This document shows positions 26,541 to 27,287 of a stretch of 27,287 bases of DNA, one piece after another. Every line of letters begins with the position of its first letter. Position 1 is the first letter of the stretch. The notes beneath the pieces were generated by a model, which ran no database searches, was not told where the DNA came from, and worked only from the letters and a program-made list of their open reading frames with translations. The stretch is from Candidatus Methylomirabilis sp. (GTDB lineage Bacteria > DYJV01), in assembly GCA_020722945.1 (NCBI GenBank), contig DYJV01000031.1:1-27287 (forward strand), given 5' to 3'. The position numbers and the translations under genes were made by a program.

Positions 26541-26973
26541 CAATATAGAAAAGATACTATCGCAGCAGCAATCGGAAAAAACTTCCGTTTCCAAAAAGAG
26601 TGACACAAAATTTAGTGACATATTAAGTGCTGAGCTTGCCGCTTCCGCAACAAAAGGTGTTACTACAACAGACAATATAATGCCGCTAAACCCTCTACTT
26701 AACATAAAGAGTGCAGAAAATGATGACATATTTATAACAAAAGGTCTCGATTTATGCTCTCAGATAAACAACATTTTGTCAGATATATCAAGTGCAATAG
26801 AGGATAACAAAGATATCAAATCACTTTTTGGCAAACTAAGTCAAACATCAAAAGAGCTTAACAATATCTCTGAAAATGTAACAGATGAAAATGTAAAGAA
26901 TTTAATAGATAGGGCTGTTTTTACATCAAACATCGAAATAGAGAAATATCTAAAGGGTGATTATCTCTTATAA
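26521..26973 (+). CDS. small protein of unknown function, 150 residues
   Basis: The gene starts inside the end of hisS (20-nt overlap), and GGAG lies 6 nt before the ATG, so it is very probably translated. The protein is polar, has no signal peptide or membrane segment, and looks helical in its C-terminal half (SQINNILSDISSAIEDNKD, SQTSKELNNIS). The N-terminal third is Ser/Lys-rich and probably disordered. One cysteine is present (in LDLCSQI). I recognise no family. It could be a flagellar or chaperone-like accessory protein by general style, but nothing in the sequence proves that. Confidence 0.75.
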   Translation: MNPINFNNIEKILSQQQSEKTSVSKKSDTKFSDILSAELAASATKGVTTTDNIMPLNPLLNIKSAENDDIFITKGLDLCSQINNILSDISSAIEDNKDIKSLFGKLSQTSKELNNISENVTDENVKNLIDRAVFTSNIEIEKYLKGDYLL

Positions 26974-27287
26974 AATGGGAAGTATCCAAAATCATAGATA
27001 GTTTGTAAAAATTGGATTCTAAATGCCCTAATTTCAAGATCATGACAAACAATTAGTTTGAACCCTCAACATACTTTGATTATTCAAAAAAATTTAGAAA
27101 GCTTATTTATACTGCAAATCGTGTAGAAAGTTTCGGAATATGTCAAGAAAGTTGGTCTCATTTTTTAAGCAACATTTTTTAGTTGTAGATAGTTCTTTTT
27201 ATCAACATTGATTTTTACAATTTTTTTAGGTTATTAGCCTGTAACATTGAAACGGAAGACAAGCTCAATTTTTTTTCACTCCCATAT
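26974..27287. other. 314-bp right end without a supported gene
   Basis: AT-rich. No clear terminator follows the small unknown gene. A short dyad (CAAAC-N5-GTTTG, 27046-27060) is visible. On the minus strand an open stretch of about 23 codons ends at a TAA at 27215-27217 and could be the 3' end of a gene beyond the window, but it is too short to support. A piece at 27221-27241 resembles 312-332 at the left end of the window. Confidence 0.4.

Noticed and set aside
27215-27287. Open minus-strand stretch of about 23 codons ending in TAA, possibly the 3' end of a gene beyond the window
   Set aside because: Too short for a stop-free run to mean much in this AT-rich DNA, and no recognisable motif.

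Overview
The window is AT-rich (by eye about one third G+C) and densely coded, from a Gram-negative-type bacterium. It carries a type IV pilus PilB/PilT pair, an NAD-linked class 1B dihydroorotate dehydrogenase (PyrK/PyrD), SelA for selenocysteine, and exported TPR, SH3b and WD40 proteins. The protein flavour suggests Deferribacterota (Calditerrivibrio/Deferribacter-like). That is an impression from recalled sequences, not a search result, and is held at low to moderate confidence.

Layout. Positions 1-98 hold the 5' end of an unrecognised minus-strand gene. Positions 99-860 are a gene-poor stretch with a decayed coding remnant, a 15-bp inverted-repeat pair and degenerate 'CTTTGCG' dispersed repeats. 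From 861 to 18393 every gene is on the minus strand, in two tightly packed blocks. Block A, in transcription order from 7168, is a HemW-like radical SAM protein, selA, an exported SH3b protein and an exported 906-residue TPR protein. Block B, in transcription order from 18393, is aroE, pilB, pilT, pyrK, pyrD, an HDOD-PAS-HisKA signalling protein, plsC, a trpG/pabA-type amidotransferase, an ArnT-like glycosyltransferase and an exported WD40 protein. Many junctions overlap or have gaps under 35 nt, so each block is probably one operon.

Positions 18394-18872 form a divergent control region. On the minus strand two promoter-like boxes face aroE. Each has a nearly identical GGGT-N6-ACCC dyad inside its -35/-10 spacer. 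On the plus strand there is an orphan terminator-like hairpin and then a promoter that fits a TTG start for an M23 peptidase. The plus strand then carries secA, mnmA, cysK, truA, hisS and a small unknown gene, mostly with short gaps or overlaps. The last 314 bases hold no gene I can support.

No CRISPR array, tRNA, rRNA or intact insertion sequence was seen. Most genes are housekeeping. The least ordinary items are the dyad-in-spacer tandem promoters, the HisKA protein with no ATPase domain, the exported TPR/SH3b pair coupled to selA, and the repeat-rich gap at 99-860.
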